From assembly GCA_033439265.1 (NCBI GenBank), contig JAVTVX010000012.1:16874501-16938500 (forward strand): a stretch of 64,000 nt of DNA. The letters run 5' to 3'. The DNA is from Dillenia suffruticosa. Lineage: Eukaryota; Streptophyta; Magnoliopsida; Dilleniales; Dilleniaceae. The position numbers and the translations under genes are program-made. The notes below the pieces were generated by a model. The model saw only the letters and a list, made by a program, of their open reading frames with translations. It was not told the origin of the DNA and did no database searches. Of this stretch, positions 24,285-37,723 are shown one piece after another (positions within the stretch are counted from its first letter, which is position 1; each line of letters starts with the position of its first letter).

Positions 24285-25491
24285 TGTTATGGATCTTAGA
24301 AGAGTCATGCAAAATGTTAGGCCCAAGGTAAGCTGTGCAACAATAAGGCAACAACTCATAGGAGACATCGAGCTAGCCATATAAGCCACAATACGCATGG
24401 GTAGTGCATGCATGCAACTCTTAAGCAAGGAGCAACCTAATTCGAAAATGGAGTAACATTCAAACAAAGGAGTCTAATGCATATAAGACTCCTAGAAACC
24501 TTAGAGGACAAGGGAAAGCATGCTGGAGAGGTTGTGATCTGAGGAGGGCCACACACGCACCACAGCTCAAGGATGTACAGCCATAAGGCCATATGACTAA
24601 GAACTTGAGTGATAAAGCCTTAGTATAATCAGGACTCTTGAGAGTCCTACTTCAACCAAGACTCATAAAAAAACAAGAAGTCCTACTCCAACAAAAAGTT
24701 CTAGAGCAACTAGGATTCTTAAAGGAATAAGAAGTTTTATTCCAAAAAGAAGTCTTAAAACAACGAGTCCTAAACCAATAAGAATTACTAATGAAAGGAG
24801 GAATTCTAATGCAACTAGAAGTTCTACCTAAATTAGGAGTCCTAGAGCTATGCAAAGTCCAAACCAAGAGTAATCCCAAGGGAGAAGAAGTCTTGATCTA
24901 AGTTAAGTATATCTAGAAAAGGTTGAGTTACACAAGAAGGTAGTTAGTCCACTTCTATTAGAAGACCTAGCAGCCGAGTCCTAGTGCAACTCTTAAGAAA
25001 AGAGAAAGATCATGATAGCTTAGACTAAGAGTTTTTATTTTACTAGAAGTTTGATCTTAGTAAGGGATTACATTAGATAAGAATAATTTTAGATTTGATC
25101 TCTAGAGTTTTAGTTGTTACTCCTAAAGTTAAAAATAAAGTATATAAATATCTCATAGAGTCAAGTTGTCCATCATTATCTCATGTATCTTATGTTTTTA
25201 TTCAATTGAATTAATAAAATTCAGTATTTTCTTCCAAGTAAGACCTAACTTAGGAGTATTAGGGAGTAATCCTTTCTTGTCTTACACCATCTTTTAAGAG
25301 ATCCCTATGGTATAGAGAGGTGAGTATAACAAGTAAATCGAGTGTGGATAACCAATCTACTACTATCTAACTTCCTAACATTAACCTTAACCCTCACACA
25401 AGCCACATTTTCAAGTGACATAGGTCCTACGAGATGGGTTTGCACTCCATTCCACTTTACCAACTGCATTCAATAGCTTGTTGCCCCAATA
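24285..25491 (+). repeat. 3' LTR of the 19.8-25.5 kb gypsy element
   Basis: It is the same as the 5' LTR in order and length (about 1207 bp), with heavy substitution. It starts right after the purine tract at about 24270-24284. Confidence 0.85.
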
Positions 25492-26149
25492 GCAAGTTGA
25501 CTCATGACTTCTTCAAATCAACTCAAATGATGAATGGTTCAACATGTGTTTTGCATTTGTTACTCATCAAGTTGACTTGTGTTCTTATTAATTTAACTCA
25601 TTCTTTCATCAGAATTTTTAATAAGTCAATTTAACATTCACCTTTCTACAAACATTTCTAAGTGTAGGTACAACAATTCATTTCAACAGATAGGTCTTTT
25701 AAATATTAGACCATTTAAAGTTTAAATTTGTGATTCTTTTAATGTTTTTATAAGATAGGTCGACTTATCATTGGATAGGTTGACTTTTTCTTAGATTCAT
25801 GCTAAGTCTTTTTTCACAAAATGTTTTTCGAGTCAATTTGATATTCTATGTGAGTTGGTTTGACTAACCTACTATTTGAGATTTGTAAATTTATTAGTTT
25901 TGGTAAGTTGGCATAATTCCCATTTAAGTTGACTTAGTTTATGTTTAAGTGTTAATCTATACTTAGTAAGTTGACTTGTTTATTATATGAGTCAATTTGT
26001 TCAAATATGTAACCTAGATACTTAAATTTAATTATCTTGAAACTTGTTCTGATTTCTTCTAAATTAATCTAACCTACTTTTGTTCATCATCTAATCTAGT
26101 TTTATTTAGTTTTGCCCATCATCAAAACATATTTTGTCAATTATTAGCA

Positions 26150-26660
26150 TATTTAGGTTTTAATGATAAACAAAAAATTCAAAGAACATATTTGGAACTT
26201 AAATAGAACTGAGCCAATTAACTCAAATGTATATGAGTTGAAAAACCTTAACTTAGAAGTAGAAAATTGTCAATTCATTGTGAACATCATTTGACCATCC
26301 CAAATATACCATGTAAGTTCAATTGACTGACCAGCATATAGAAAGCATGAAGTTGACATATCCTAGCATTCAGTTGACTAACATTACATTATATAAGCAC
26401 ACTATCGTTAGTCCTGACCAACCAGTTGACCAACTAAAGCACATGGTCAACTGAATCGACTAACCAATTGACTGTCTAATTTGGACAACCCTCGGTTGAC
26501 TAACGAAAAACAATGGTCAACTGATCATATGACCATTTGACCATCCAAACCATAGCAAACCATAGCATTGACTGACCAATACTATATTATGTAGTTGACT
26601 GGCAATTATCTTGTGCACACCCTCTGACAACTTATGTAAATTTTTAGTCAATCAAATTGA

Positions 26661-26698
<38 letters not shown>

Positions 26699-27400
26699 CA
26701 GTTATTTAATAAGAAAACCATGGGAATATTGAAATGGTTGGCCAAGTCTTTGTAAGCGTTAACACATTGGAAGTAATGGTCGACCAAGTCTTTATGACAG
26801 TTGACATATTTTTGAGTTAAGGCTAATACAGTCGACTCAGAGATTAGAATAGCCGACAAGAAGTTAAGCACATACATGTATACTTTGATCGATTAGTAAA
26901 ATCAATCGACACTTAATTGGAACTCTTTAAACCCGATCGACTTATAATTTAAATCAATCGAGACATGAACTTGGTACACGTTGGCAAAATGGACTTAATC
27001 AAAAATTACTCAACTTAAGTGTGCTTATCAACTTACGTGTTTAAAAATTAGGTCATTAGTGAAAACCCTATTAGATACGTTTGATCTTTAACTTTGATCT
27101 TATGCAGCAAAGCAAGTCCTCTTATTAGTTATGCAGAACAATATATAGAAAAGCAAAAGAAAACACTTTTTATTGGTTGTACAGAGCAAGGATTGAGAGT
27201 ATTCAATCAGTGTAGTGGTTGAAACATTAGTACAGATCATTTCAATTTGGAACTTCAAAAACATACTATGTTTTCCTTACTTCTATAAATTCCATCTATG
27301 AGAATCAAATCTATTACATCCAAAGTAATAGCTTCACTTATTGTAACATTTCTTGTTCTCCTATATTTAAAGTTCAAAGACTAGAGAGTGTTTTCTTGAT
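26150..27400 (+). mobile_element. Second TTGAC-rich LTR-like stretch (boundaries approximate)
   Basis: It begins near aggttttaatgataaacaaa (about 26155), the mirror image of the catcatcaaaa end seen at 26115. It carries cagttgaccaac, ggtcaactga, gttgactgacc and later cgatcgactt words (26270-26960). An (AT)n run sits at 26660-26697. The palindromic form of the words (TTGACCAA, GGTCAACTG) differs from the GTCGACTTG style of the neighbouring array, suggesting a related but distinct LTR family in the opposite orientation. No internal domains are seen. Confidence 0.4.
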
Positions 27401-28173
27401 TTGAGGTTTAGAGAGAGAAATAAACTATGGAGATTGTAATTGTTTCATGAGGATATACTTGTAAAGGTTTTACATATACTTGAAAGCAAATGAGTTATAC
27501 TATTTGAAAGAAATAGTAGAAATTCAGGAGGTGTCAAGAAGTCAACATACACCAAGTTTGGTAAAACAATTATAAAGGTCTTGTATGCTCTATTTCTTTA
27601 CCAACTTTCAATTCTTTCATCTTACCTCTATTTTCAATAAACCAAAAAATTTCCAAATCATCAAAAAAGTGACATATAACATATTTACTCCTCCAAATTG
27701 TATATCATCAACAACTATTGTTGTATTTTCAAATTGGATGCATTTTAAAGAACATTACGAAATAGGAAACTTTAAAATAAAATTCAGTTTGAGACGTTAG
27801 GTTTGAACTCATCAAGAATATGAATCTTTGTCTTTCCCTTATTCTTTATCTTTTTCTAGGTTTGGGCAACAACTGATAGTTTCTTCTCCCTCTTCTTGTT
27901 TTTCTTTTCTATATAAACAGAGTATTCTCTCTCCCCTTCTCTATCTTGTCTCTTCTATTTACTCTTACTGCTCTCTCTCTCTCTCATTTTTTTTCCATTC
28001 TCATTTTTTACAAGAGTATAGAATCTCTTTTCCTCTCCCTCATTCTTCTTCTATCTTTTCTCTACAAGGAAGAGCTCTTAGTACTCTTTTGATTGTTTCT
28101 CTCTCGCTCTTCGTTATCATCTTCCTCTCTTTTGCCCCTTGTTTCTTCTTTAATTGAATGCTTGGATGCCACC
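27401..28173. other. Spacer ending in a pyrimidine-rich tract
   Basis: There is no gene. 27830-28150 is almost pure C/T on the plus strand (ctctctctctctcatttttt and similar), which leaves open frames of low complexity. A tatataaacagag word (about 27911) is TATA-box-like and may be LTR promoter debris. Confidence 0.5.
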
Positions 28174-29654
28174 TGTCACACCCTAAATCCTCCCCCTCGT
28201 CGAGGTTTCGTTGATGACAGACTGTCTGGTTCTCACCAACTCAGTTACTTGTACGGTAGTGGAAATCATAGTAAAATAATAGATTTTTTATTTATTTAAA
28301 TCATTGCATATTACAGAAGTCATTTATATTTGATGAAGTAGTAGAACTTTTATACTAGAGAGGTTATCCGTAACAAAATTATCTCTATCCATTCATCTAA
28401 CCCTCCTCGACCTTTGTTATTGTAAGATCTAAAAATAATTTTTTGGTATGAATTTAATAGTCCAGTGAGATCCATGTGTGCATATATAAAACATTTATTA
28501 TAAAATTATATGATAATAACCTTAATGTAAATTCTTTTTGAGAAAGTTTTCTATACAACAACATATATATTTCAATAATAATAGTAATACAATACAGTAC
28601 AAATGACAATTCACTTTCGTCTTATTTTTCCATAAGAACAGTCACCTTATCCCTCCTAGGAGGTCCATTTTCAAAAAATCTTATCAGTCTCTGCTGCATT
28701 AAGTGGACAAATCTCATATCCACAATAATAGGGTGCTACCGGTATGTATTTTGATATTTGACAAAATCCTTATTTGCTCGAACTATCATACACATATCTG
28801 CTTATATAGCAATCATAAACGCATACATTGACGTAGTAATAAAAAATCATTATAACTGTATTAAATTATAATAGTAATAAACAATCACGATAGTTAAGTA
28901 TAAAATTATAAGAATGCAAAGGAGATTCACCTCCAAGAGTTGTCTTAATCAAGGATTCAGTCAATTGACTCGTTTTCTTTGGGTACACCACTTTCTTTTT
29001 CTCTTGTTTTCTTTTCTTTCTCTTTTTCTCTCTTCCTCTCTCCTTTCTCTTTTCTTTCCCTCCTCTCTTTCCTCTCTCTCTTGGCCGAATTGGTTTGGGG
29101 ATGAAAGGGGGAAGGGTATTTATAGATGTTAGAATGTCTGATGAGTCAGCAATTGGGCACGTATGATGACGATCCGTGACAAGGGATTTAACAAGTGTAT
29201 GGACACATGTCATGCAGCAGCATGTGTAATGGCACGTCAATGGTGGTGGAAGGAAGATAAGGTGGTAATTTTAGGTTTTAGGTGTCTAGGTTCGATATAC
29301 TTTCAACCAGGTCACAAAATATTCAAACATCCAACACTTCGTGTAATATCGTTAAAGTAAATGTTTCTATGTTGGACTTTTTTTATAGAGCTAATAGTTT
29401 AGAAAAATTCTAAAAAAATATGTTTGAACTTATTTGATATATAAGAAACAATTACCATGACTTTTCCTTCTTGATTTTTAGATATTTCAGATACCTCATT
29501 TTTGTCATACTTAATTTCCAACAAACTGGTCAAACCTAAATTTTTCAATATTCTAAGTGTTCAATTTTGTACCCAATTCTCATATTTCAGGTAACATCTT
29601 TATCTCATTATTAATTATAAATTATTTGTTGTAACTAAATTTGGGTATGTGACA
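28174..29654 (-). repeat. 3' LTR of the minus-strand gypsy element
   Basis: It has TGTCA/TGACA ends and is 1481 bp. It contains a C/T-rich block (28975-29085) and a conserved stretch ctttcaaccaggtca (about 29305) shared with the other LTR. Confidence 0.85.
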
Positions 29655-32600
29655 TTCCTTTCCCCTTAAAAAATTTCATCCTTGAAATTCATATCTCATC
29701 TTCAAATTCCCATATGGCATTTTCTATTTCATGGTTGCTCCAAAGTACTTTTACCAGATGTACTTCCTTTGATCTATGCTTCTTTATATCAAATTCTAAG
29801 ATCTTGACCGGTTTTTCCTCATAAGTTAGATCTTGGCGAAGTTGGAGTGGTTAGTAGCCTACTATATGATCTGATCAGGTTGATACTTTCAAAATAAATG
29901 ATACATGGAGTACATCATGGATTCTAGATAAAGTTGGTGGCAAGGCTAAACGATATACAATTTTTGCAATCTGTTCCAGTATTTCAAATGGTTCAATATA
30001 CTTCGGGCTTAATTTTCCCCCTTTTGCATGCTGGATTATTCCTTTTTGGGGGGATACTTGGTCAGCATAACTCTTTTGTCTATTTTGTGCAGCCATCATT
30101 ATTTGTTTGATCACTTTGACTTTGTTAAGGGTTTCTTCCATCCATGGTATGGTACTTGATGTATTTTTTTCTCCAATTCTATCCCAATAGATTAGTGATC
30201 AACATTTTCTTCTATATAATACCTCATAGGGAGTTATACCAATCATGGATTGAAAACTATTATTGTATGCAAATTCAATAAGTAGTAAATGTTTATCCCA
30301 ACTTCCTTTGAAATCCAATACACATGCTCGAAACATATCTTTTAATATTTGAATAGTGAGTTTAGATTGTCCATCAATCTAAGAATGAAAACTTGTGCTA
30401 AATTTTAACTTAGTACCTAAAAGTTGTTGTAGTTATTTCCAAAATCGAGAAATAAATCTTGGATCTCTGTCAGAAATAATACTAAGAGGTACTCCATGCA
30501 ATTTAACTATGTCATCCACATATTCTATCCCGAAATAAGTCATCATAAAAAAAGTGAGAAGATTTGGTGAACATATCCACAATTACCCATATCGCATCAT
30601 ATTCATTTTACCCTTTGGTAATGCACAAACAAAGTCCATAGTTAGTTCATCCAACTTCCATTCTGGAACTTGTAAGGGTTGCAGCAAGCCAAATGGTTTT
30701 TTGTGTTCTGTTTGACAAATTAAGCATATGAAAACATATTTCGCAATATTATTCTACCACTAATATTCTTTCAAATCTTTGTACATTTTAGTTCTTGTAC
30801 AGTGGAAAATATATTTCGAGCAATGTGCTTCCTCCAATATTTCTCTTCATAAAACCTTTATCAGGTACACATCCTATCTTGAAATTTTAGTATTCTATCT
30901 ACAGTTTCTTAGAAATTTGAAAACTGGTTTTCTCTAGCTTTTTCTTTGAGCTTTCATAGTGCTTGGTCTTGGTCTTGAGAAATCTTAATTCTTGAATACA
31001 ATTCTACATGAATTCTCATAATGGCAAAATTAATCCCTAAATGAATTTTAATAAACTCCCAATAGGCCAATTGCTTTAACATCTCCCATCCTTTTAACCT
31101 CAATTTTGCTATCTTCACCTTTTTGCTAAGGGCATCTGTGTCTACTTTGGCCTTACCTAGTTGGCAACTAATTGTATAATCATAATCCCTTAGGTACTCT
31201 ACCCATCTTCTTTGCCTTGAGTTAAGTTCTTTTTAAGAGGATAAATACTTTAAATTCTTATGATCTATGAATAACTCAAAAGTTACCTCACATAAATAAT
31301 CTCTCCACTTTTTGAGTGCAAATATTGTAATAGCTAACTCTAAATCATCAGTAAAATAATTTTGCTTATAAGGCTTTAATTGCCTCGATGTACATGCTAT
31401 AACCTTTACTTTTGCATTAATACACAACCTAAACTTCTTTTGATGCATCAGTATAAACCTCAAATCCATCATTTCCTTTGGATAAGGCAAGTATTGGAGG
31501 CATAGTTGGTCTTTTCTTCAATTCAAGGAAAATTCTTTCACATTCATTGTTCTAATCAAACTTAGTATTCTTCCGAGTTAACTTTGTCAAGGTTCCAGCT
31601 AGTTTCGAAAATTTTTTCATAAAACTTCTATAATAACTAACTAGTCCTAGGAAATTTCATATCTCAGTTACCGTCCCTGGTGTTTTTCATGACAAAATGA
31701 ATTTTATCTTAGAAGGATCAACAGAAATTCTCTCTACATATATTACGTGACCAAGAAAAGTAATTTTTTCTAACCAAAATTTACATTTGCTAAATTTGAC
31801 ATACAATTTATTTTCTCTAACAGTTTATAACACATAATGTAAATTTTCTCTGTGCCTTTCTTCTGATTTTGAATATACTAATATATCTTCTATAAAAATC
31901 ACTACAAAACGATCAATATATTGATAAAATACCCTAACATTAAGTCCACGAAGGCAGCTGGTGGACTAGTTGATCCGAAAGGCATGATCATAAATTAATA
32001 ATGACCATATCAAGTCCTAGAGGCTATCTTAGCTATGTCCTCTTGTCTAATCCTCAATTGATAATATCCCTATTTTGGATTAACTTAGTAAAGATTTTAG
32101 CACTTGTAACTGATCAAACAAACCATTTATCAAAGGCAAGGGATATTTATTCTTTATTGTGATATTGTTTAATTCTCGATAATTAATACACAATTGTAAT
32201 GAACCAACTTTTTCTTGACAAATAACATGAGATCTTCTCATGGTGATACACTCGGTCGAAGAAACCCTCTTCCAAGTAAATCTTACAATTGTACTTTAAG
32301 TTCTTTTAATTCTAGATGGGTCATTCTATATGGGGTCTTTCATATTTGTTCCACTCCTGAAACAAGATTTATACTGAATTTAACCTTAATATCTAGAACC
32401 ATTACCCAATTAGGAGCAATAAATGAATGTGTAATACCTTAACCTTATGATTATTGAATAGTAGCATACCTTCTACGACATTTGATACTTCAGGAATTTC
32501 CTCTCCTTCCATGGCAAAAACTCTACTTTGAATCTGGGATTTATTATTCTGATTGCTCTGTTTTTTACCTTGAGATATGCTTCTTTTTCCTATTATTCTG

Positions 32601-33747
32601 GGACAATCCTTAACATAATGCTCATCATTTCCATATCTTATACATTTTTCAACTTTTAGCTGACAACTATTTTCACTATGTCCTAGTTTTTTACAATAAT
32701 TGTAAAAGTCTTTTTGTCTAGCTTGCTAGAACTAGCTATATCATTTTCTTGGTTATTAAAAACCTGGATCTGGGGTGCTAACCATTTGAACCCCTTCTTG
32801 GTACCTTAGTCAACTCGACGACATGTCAGTTCTAACCATATAAATATTCCAAGGACAGATCTTAAAATAATGAAAGAACTTAATATGTCAAAAGGATGGC
32901 AAAAGCATCTCGGTACTGTACAATTTCTTAACAACTATATTACATTACCTTTATCCTACTATAGTAACAAAAGTACTTTAAGTAATACTCGTGATTTGAT
33001 CCTAAGAGATTAAGTTTACTATGCTTTAAATTTTGGCCATTTTACTAAGTTTTGGCTATATTCTCTACTATCTCTTCCTACCATACAAAGATCATGTAGG
33101 TCTGTTTGCAAAACTTGGATCTCGTTTTTGTAGTTCTAGATAACTATTGCAAATCTCAATTTTTCATTCTCCAATAATATGTTTTTTCTACTTAGTTGTT
33201 CAATCTCTTCATTTGCCTTATTACAATAATCAGTCAAGAATTGACTCCATTTCTCTTGATAATCTAGTTTTTCTCTTAGCACCCAAGTTTCTGGCTCATA
33301 TACTTGTTTCACTACAACTAATTCTTTCTTGTACCTATTGTTGTTAAAACATGCCTCACATGATAATCTTCTTTCTGTCTCAATTTCCTCCTTAGCTTCG
33401 ATTATTGTTGTTGGAAATGACTAAAAGCTTGGTGACTAAGAAACAATTCTTGCTGTGGCTCATTAATTTCTTTCATTTGAGCGTGCATTAGCAAATCCTT
33501 TCTTGTCTGATTAGTAGACTCTATTTCTTCTTCACTATCTTCTACTAAAATGTAATGCACTTTATTTTTTGGCTCGTTAACTCTTTCTTCTATTGAAACG
33601 CGATCTCTATCCCAATCCATTACTACAAAATTTCCAATAATGTTAATAGAAAACATAATAGCTAAACTTATTCATGATGAATGCATATGTTCAAGTATTG
33701 TTCTTTCCATTACTATCTTCTCTGCCTAGACTCTGATATCACTCAAT

Positions 33748-35246
33748 TGTCAAGCCCCCTCTTGCTAGAGCTTTATCGACGACGGACTGCCTAGTTCTCA
33801 CCATGGTTTAGTAACGGAACTTTTATACTAGAGAGGTTATCCATAATAAAATTATTTCTATCCGTTAATCCTCCTCGACTTTTGTTCCTACATAATCTAA
33901 AAATAATTTTCTGTGTGAGCTTAATAATCCAGTAAAGTCCGTGTGTGCATGTGTAAAATATTTATTATAAAATTATATGATAATGACCATAATGTAAAAT
34001 CTTTTTGAGAAACCTTTCTATACAGCAATAACATACATATTTGATTAATAACAATAATACAATACAATATAAATAATAGTTTACTTTCATCTTATCTCTC
34101 TATAAGAACAATCATCTTATCCCTCCCAGGAAGTCCATTTCCGGAAAGGCCTATCAGTCTTCTCCGCATTAAGTGGACAAACCTCCTATCCATAATAATG
34201 AGATGCTACCAGTATGTATTTTGACGTTCGACAAAACCCTTACTTGCTCGAACTATCTCCACATATATTGACTTATATAACAATCACAAACATATACACT
34301 TATGTAGTAGTAGTAGTAGTAGTAGAAAATTATTGTAATAGTAGTAAATCATGATAGCAGTAGAAAATTATGGTAGTTATGTATAAAATTATATGAATAC
34401 AAAGAATACTCACTTTCAAGAGTTGTGTTAATCAGGGGTTCAATCAATTGACTCTTTTTCTTGAGGCACACCACTTTCTTTTTCTTTCATTTTCTTTTCT
34501 TTCTCTTTTTCTCTCTCCTCTCCTTTCTCTTTCTTTCCCTCCTTCTCTCTTTCCCCTCTCATGGCCAAATTGGTTTGGGGATGGAAGGGGGTATTTATAA
34601 CTATTAGGATGTATGATGAGTCAGCAATTGGGTGCGTACGATGACGACACGTGGCAAGGGATTTGACACGTGTATGAATATGTGTCATACGGTGGCATGT
34701 GGACAACATATGTGATAACACGTCAATGGCGGTGGAACGAAGATAAGGATGTAAGTTTAGGTTTTAGGTGTCCAAGTTCGATGTACTTTCAACCAGGTCA
34801 TAGAATATTCATGCATCCAGCACTTGGTACTTATTTACTTAAGAATTACATGTAAATAAGGAAATATCTCTATTTAGATTTAATAAAAATAATTTCAAAA
34901 TCTATTTTTTTTATAACAAAATGTCAACTTTTACTTCAAACAACAAAAAGTCGAAACGGTTAATTTTATTGGACTTTATTTGGAGGGCTAATGATTTTAA
35001 AAAAAATTCTAAAAAAAATATGTTTTAACTTATTTGATATATAAGAAACAATTACCGGAATTTTTCTTTATTGATTTCTAAACATTTTATATAACTCTTT
35101 TTTGTAGTATTTAGTTTCAAACAAAAACTTGATTTCTCAATATTCTACGTGTTTAATTTTGTACCAAATTTTCATATTTTAGATAATATTCTTATCTTAT
35201 TATTAATTATAAATAATTTCTTATAACTAAATTAGGGTATATGATA
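33748..35246 (-). repeat. 5' LTR of the minus-strand gypsy element
   Basis: About 1499 bp, starting tgtcaagcc and ending gggtatatgata. It includes a (GTA)n run at 34302-34324 that is not matched in the other LTR. Confidence 0.85.
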
Positions 35247-36225
35247 TACCTCTACTTATTAGCACGATGTTGCATGTGAGGTAATCCACGGGTGGCGGAA
35301 TCAAACTAGGAGTTGAATAAATTTTGAACTATTAAGATGATTTGGCATGCAAAGCTAAGTTTGTAACTCAGTGTAAAGACACATGTTAGTACAAGATGTT
35401 AACATGTGTTGGACAGGTGCTCGATTTGATCAGAAATAAACAACCAACGTCAAAGGATGAATTTTCATTTCAAATCAATGATCAAAATTATTTCATAGTT
35501 TTAAAATTATTTGTTTTTTTAATTATTTTGTCCAAATCAAGGTTTCATCAAAAACTATTTTTTCTAAAATTTATAAATTACTACTAATATTATATATATG
35601 TATACTATTTTCAAAATTAATATCAGAATTTTTATTTTCATTTTTGAGAAAAATAAGGTTATAGTTTTTATAAGGTTAGCCTATTATAAGTAAAGTTTTA
35701 AAATGTAGGCTTACATTGATTGTGCAACACTCAATTACCTATTATTCTTATTGAAGTGAGAAAAAAATGTAATATAAATATTAAACATATGACATTATGG
35801 AAATATATCCAAAATAATTTTAATCGATATTCTAAAATTAGCATGATTAGTGTTAAAAATTTTCGACAACATATTTCTATAGCCATGGCTTTTATTGAGA
35901 CGACAAGAAGGACAATAATGAAAAAGATAGTTCATGCAAATATTTGTTTTGTTTCCTTTCTTAATATTTAACATAAAAATAAAATTATATATCATAGTCT
36001 TTATTTCTAATGATTTTAGGAAAAAATTATGTTTTTAATATAATTTTATTCTCAAATTTTTATTTTTTTTAAAAAAATTTATAAATTTAAAATTATATAA
36101 TAAGAATTATTCTTTACTTATAATTACTAAATAAATTAACTGGAAAAAAAAAAAAAAGGCACCAATTCTTCCGCGTCGATTCTTCCTCCTTCGGGTCCTT
36201 CCCCCTCCCGCCAAAAGGAGGAAGG
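35247..36225. other. AT-rich spacer upstream of XRCC2 copy B
   Basis: No supported gene. The last 80 bases before the XRCC2 start are GC-richer (cttccgcgtcgattcttcc) and look like a former 5' leader. They do not match the DNA upstream of copy A, where MULE-1 sits. Confidence 0.5.
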
Positions 36226-37720
36226 ATGGAAGAGGTGAAAGAAAGGATAAACGGAGACGAGGGCGCGAGCAAATCCCATCCTTTGTGCTTCCTCCTCTTC
36301 ATCGGATTCCTCTCCGCCTCGGCAGCGTTGTTGAGATCCTCGGACCTTCTCCCTCCGCCAAATCCCAACTCCTTCTTCACTCTCGTGCATTGATATTCCT
36401 CCAACTGTGAAGTGCAATTATGTCTCTAAATTTTTACTTGGAATAATCTAAAAGGCTGCAATGAACAGTATTCGTCCAGAAGAGTGAAATGGGCTCTGTT
36501 ATGGAGGGTTGGAACAGCTGGTTATGTTTCTCGACTTTGATGGCGGATTTGACATCCTACGCGTTTCCCAATTCCTCAAGCTTCGTATTGCCCAAGCTTC
36601 AGGTGACTTTTCTTTCTCCGCCTCTGCACCTTAATCATTCACATTTCCGTAGGAATCAAAGTTAGATTAAGTTTTGAGGGGAAAAGTGTAAGGACAGGTT
36701 TGATCTTTATGCACTTACTCATCACGAAATCCCTAGACCTATGTTTATTTTGTTTCAATTGAAAAGGATCATAAATGTATACCAACCCTTAGAAAATAAT
36801 AACAAGTCAACACAAGGAGGCACAACTTGGCTGTTGTGTACTCAGTAGCTTCCTTCAGAGGAGTAGGTTTGAGTTTTAGTGACTATGATCTTTTAGTGAT
36901 AGTGTGGGGGAGAGTTACCTCTTCTGTATAACCTAAATCCATTGGTCTCCTAATGAATAACAAAAATAATTGTGGCAAGTCTTCAAATTTGAGGTGTTTT
37001 GAATTGGGATGATTTATTTATTTATTCATCTTTTTAGGGGTGTAGGAGGGTATGATGAATGCTTCACTGGATCACTCTTATCCCAAAGGAATTATGTTCT
37101 AGATCACAAGATCAGAATTGTTGTTTCATTGCAATAGATTGCTCGAGTAGGTCAGACTTTACTTTAGCATGAAATAGCAATCCAAACAGTCATCTAAGCC
37201 TATCTTCCATTGAAGTATTTTTCTCGGGGATGATTGTGGGGTGGTGAGCGCTCCTTTGGATCACTTTAACTGCAGAGGAATTACGTTCTAGTTAGTGAGA
37301 TTGAGATCATAGTTACATTGCAATCTAGATTGCTAAATAAACCCATGGGGGGAAACATGTAAACTGCCCAGAATAGTAGGTTGAAGTTAACTTTAGCTTG
37401 AAACAGCTATCCATTGATCAGTGTATCCCCCATACACTGCATATTCATTGCTTTCCATGACAAATGCAAGTTTAGAATTTTAGATAACATTTTTCCAAGT
37501 CCCATTCTCTTATTTAACAAAACACATTAACATGATTGTGAGACTCTTCCCCTCCTTGCCTTTCCTTCCACCTTAATTCACCACTGTTATCATGCACACT
37601 GTTACTGCTACCAGTCATAACCATGTAATCCCAAAGGTGATGCCACTATAGAATAGTACCCATAATTGAAATATACTTTACTTACATGGACTATGAAGTA
37701 TCTTTATGCTTTGTGAACCA

Positions 37721-37723
<3 letters not shown>

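Larger units (their letters stand above)
19766..25491 (+). mobile_element. Ty3/gypsy LTR retrotransposon (old, broken)
   Basis: The LTRs are at 19766-20945 and 24285-25491, both starting tgttatgga and ending near gttgcccc. They are flanked by the 5-bp duplication gcaag (19761-19765 and 25492-25496). A primer-site-like ttggtgctttcattgagag follows the 5' LTR, and a purine tract gaagggggcga precedes the 3' LTR. Parts in order are gag (about 21.0-21.9 kb), protease with the DNGSTFNFI active site (about 22.3-22.5 kb), reverse transcriptase (about 22.85-23.65 kb) and RNase H (about 23.65-24.1 kb). No integrase is recognised. There are many breaks. LTRs differ at roughly a quarter of positions by eye, so the insertion is old. 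Confidence 0.85.
17070..26115 (-). mobile_element. GTCGAC-rich LTR (copia/SIRE-like, possibly solo), interrupted by two later elements
   Basis: It starts near ctagagagagtgaatagg (about 17080), the same landmark as the LTR at 1779, and ends near a catcatcaaaac stretch (about 26115). Between lie arrays of gtcgactt, gtcaactt and gttgactt. After removing the CACTA element (787 bp) and the gypsy element (5.7 kb), about 2.5 kb remains. No primer site is found next to the 17070 end, so this could be a solo LTR or a fragment. Strand is inferred from the element at the left edge of the window. Confidence 0.5.
28174..35246 (-). mobile_element. Ty3/gypsy LTR retrotransposon on the minus strand (old, broken)
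   Basis: LTRs lie at 28174-29654 and 33748-35246. The left one has perfect TGTCA...TGACA ends. On the minus strand a purine tract (AAGGGGAAAGGAA) abuts the left LTR, and a degenerate tRNA-Met-type primer site lies at about 33725-33740. Parts from right to left are gag remnants (about 33.65-33.4 kb), two zinc-knuckle-like motifs (about 32.7-32.6 kb), reverse transcriptase (about 32.4-31.5 kb), RNase H (31.49-31.23 kb; FELFIDHKNLKYL) and integrase (about 31.1-29.9 kb) ending in KLSPKYIEPFEILEQIAK, a chromovirus-like tail. There are numerous breaks. LTRs differ by about 10-15% by eye. No clean 5-bp target duplication was found. Confidence 0.85.

Noticed and set aside
27828-28157. 109-codon plus-strand open frame rich in Ser, Leu and Phe
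   Set aside because: The DNA is an almost pure pyrimidine tract; the frame is open because C/T-only codons cannot form stops.
35396-35995. Several 60-80 codon open frames on both strands
   Set aside because: Very AT-rich spacer, with no conserved motif and no splice or codon signal.
36114-36417. Two overlapping minus-strand open frames of 93-96 codons
   Set aside because: They lie antisense to XRCC2 exon 1, whose plus-strand text matches the known family; the minus frames are shadows of GC-richer exon sequence.
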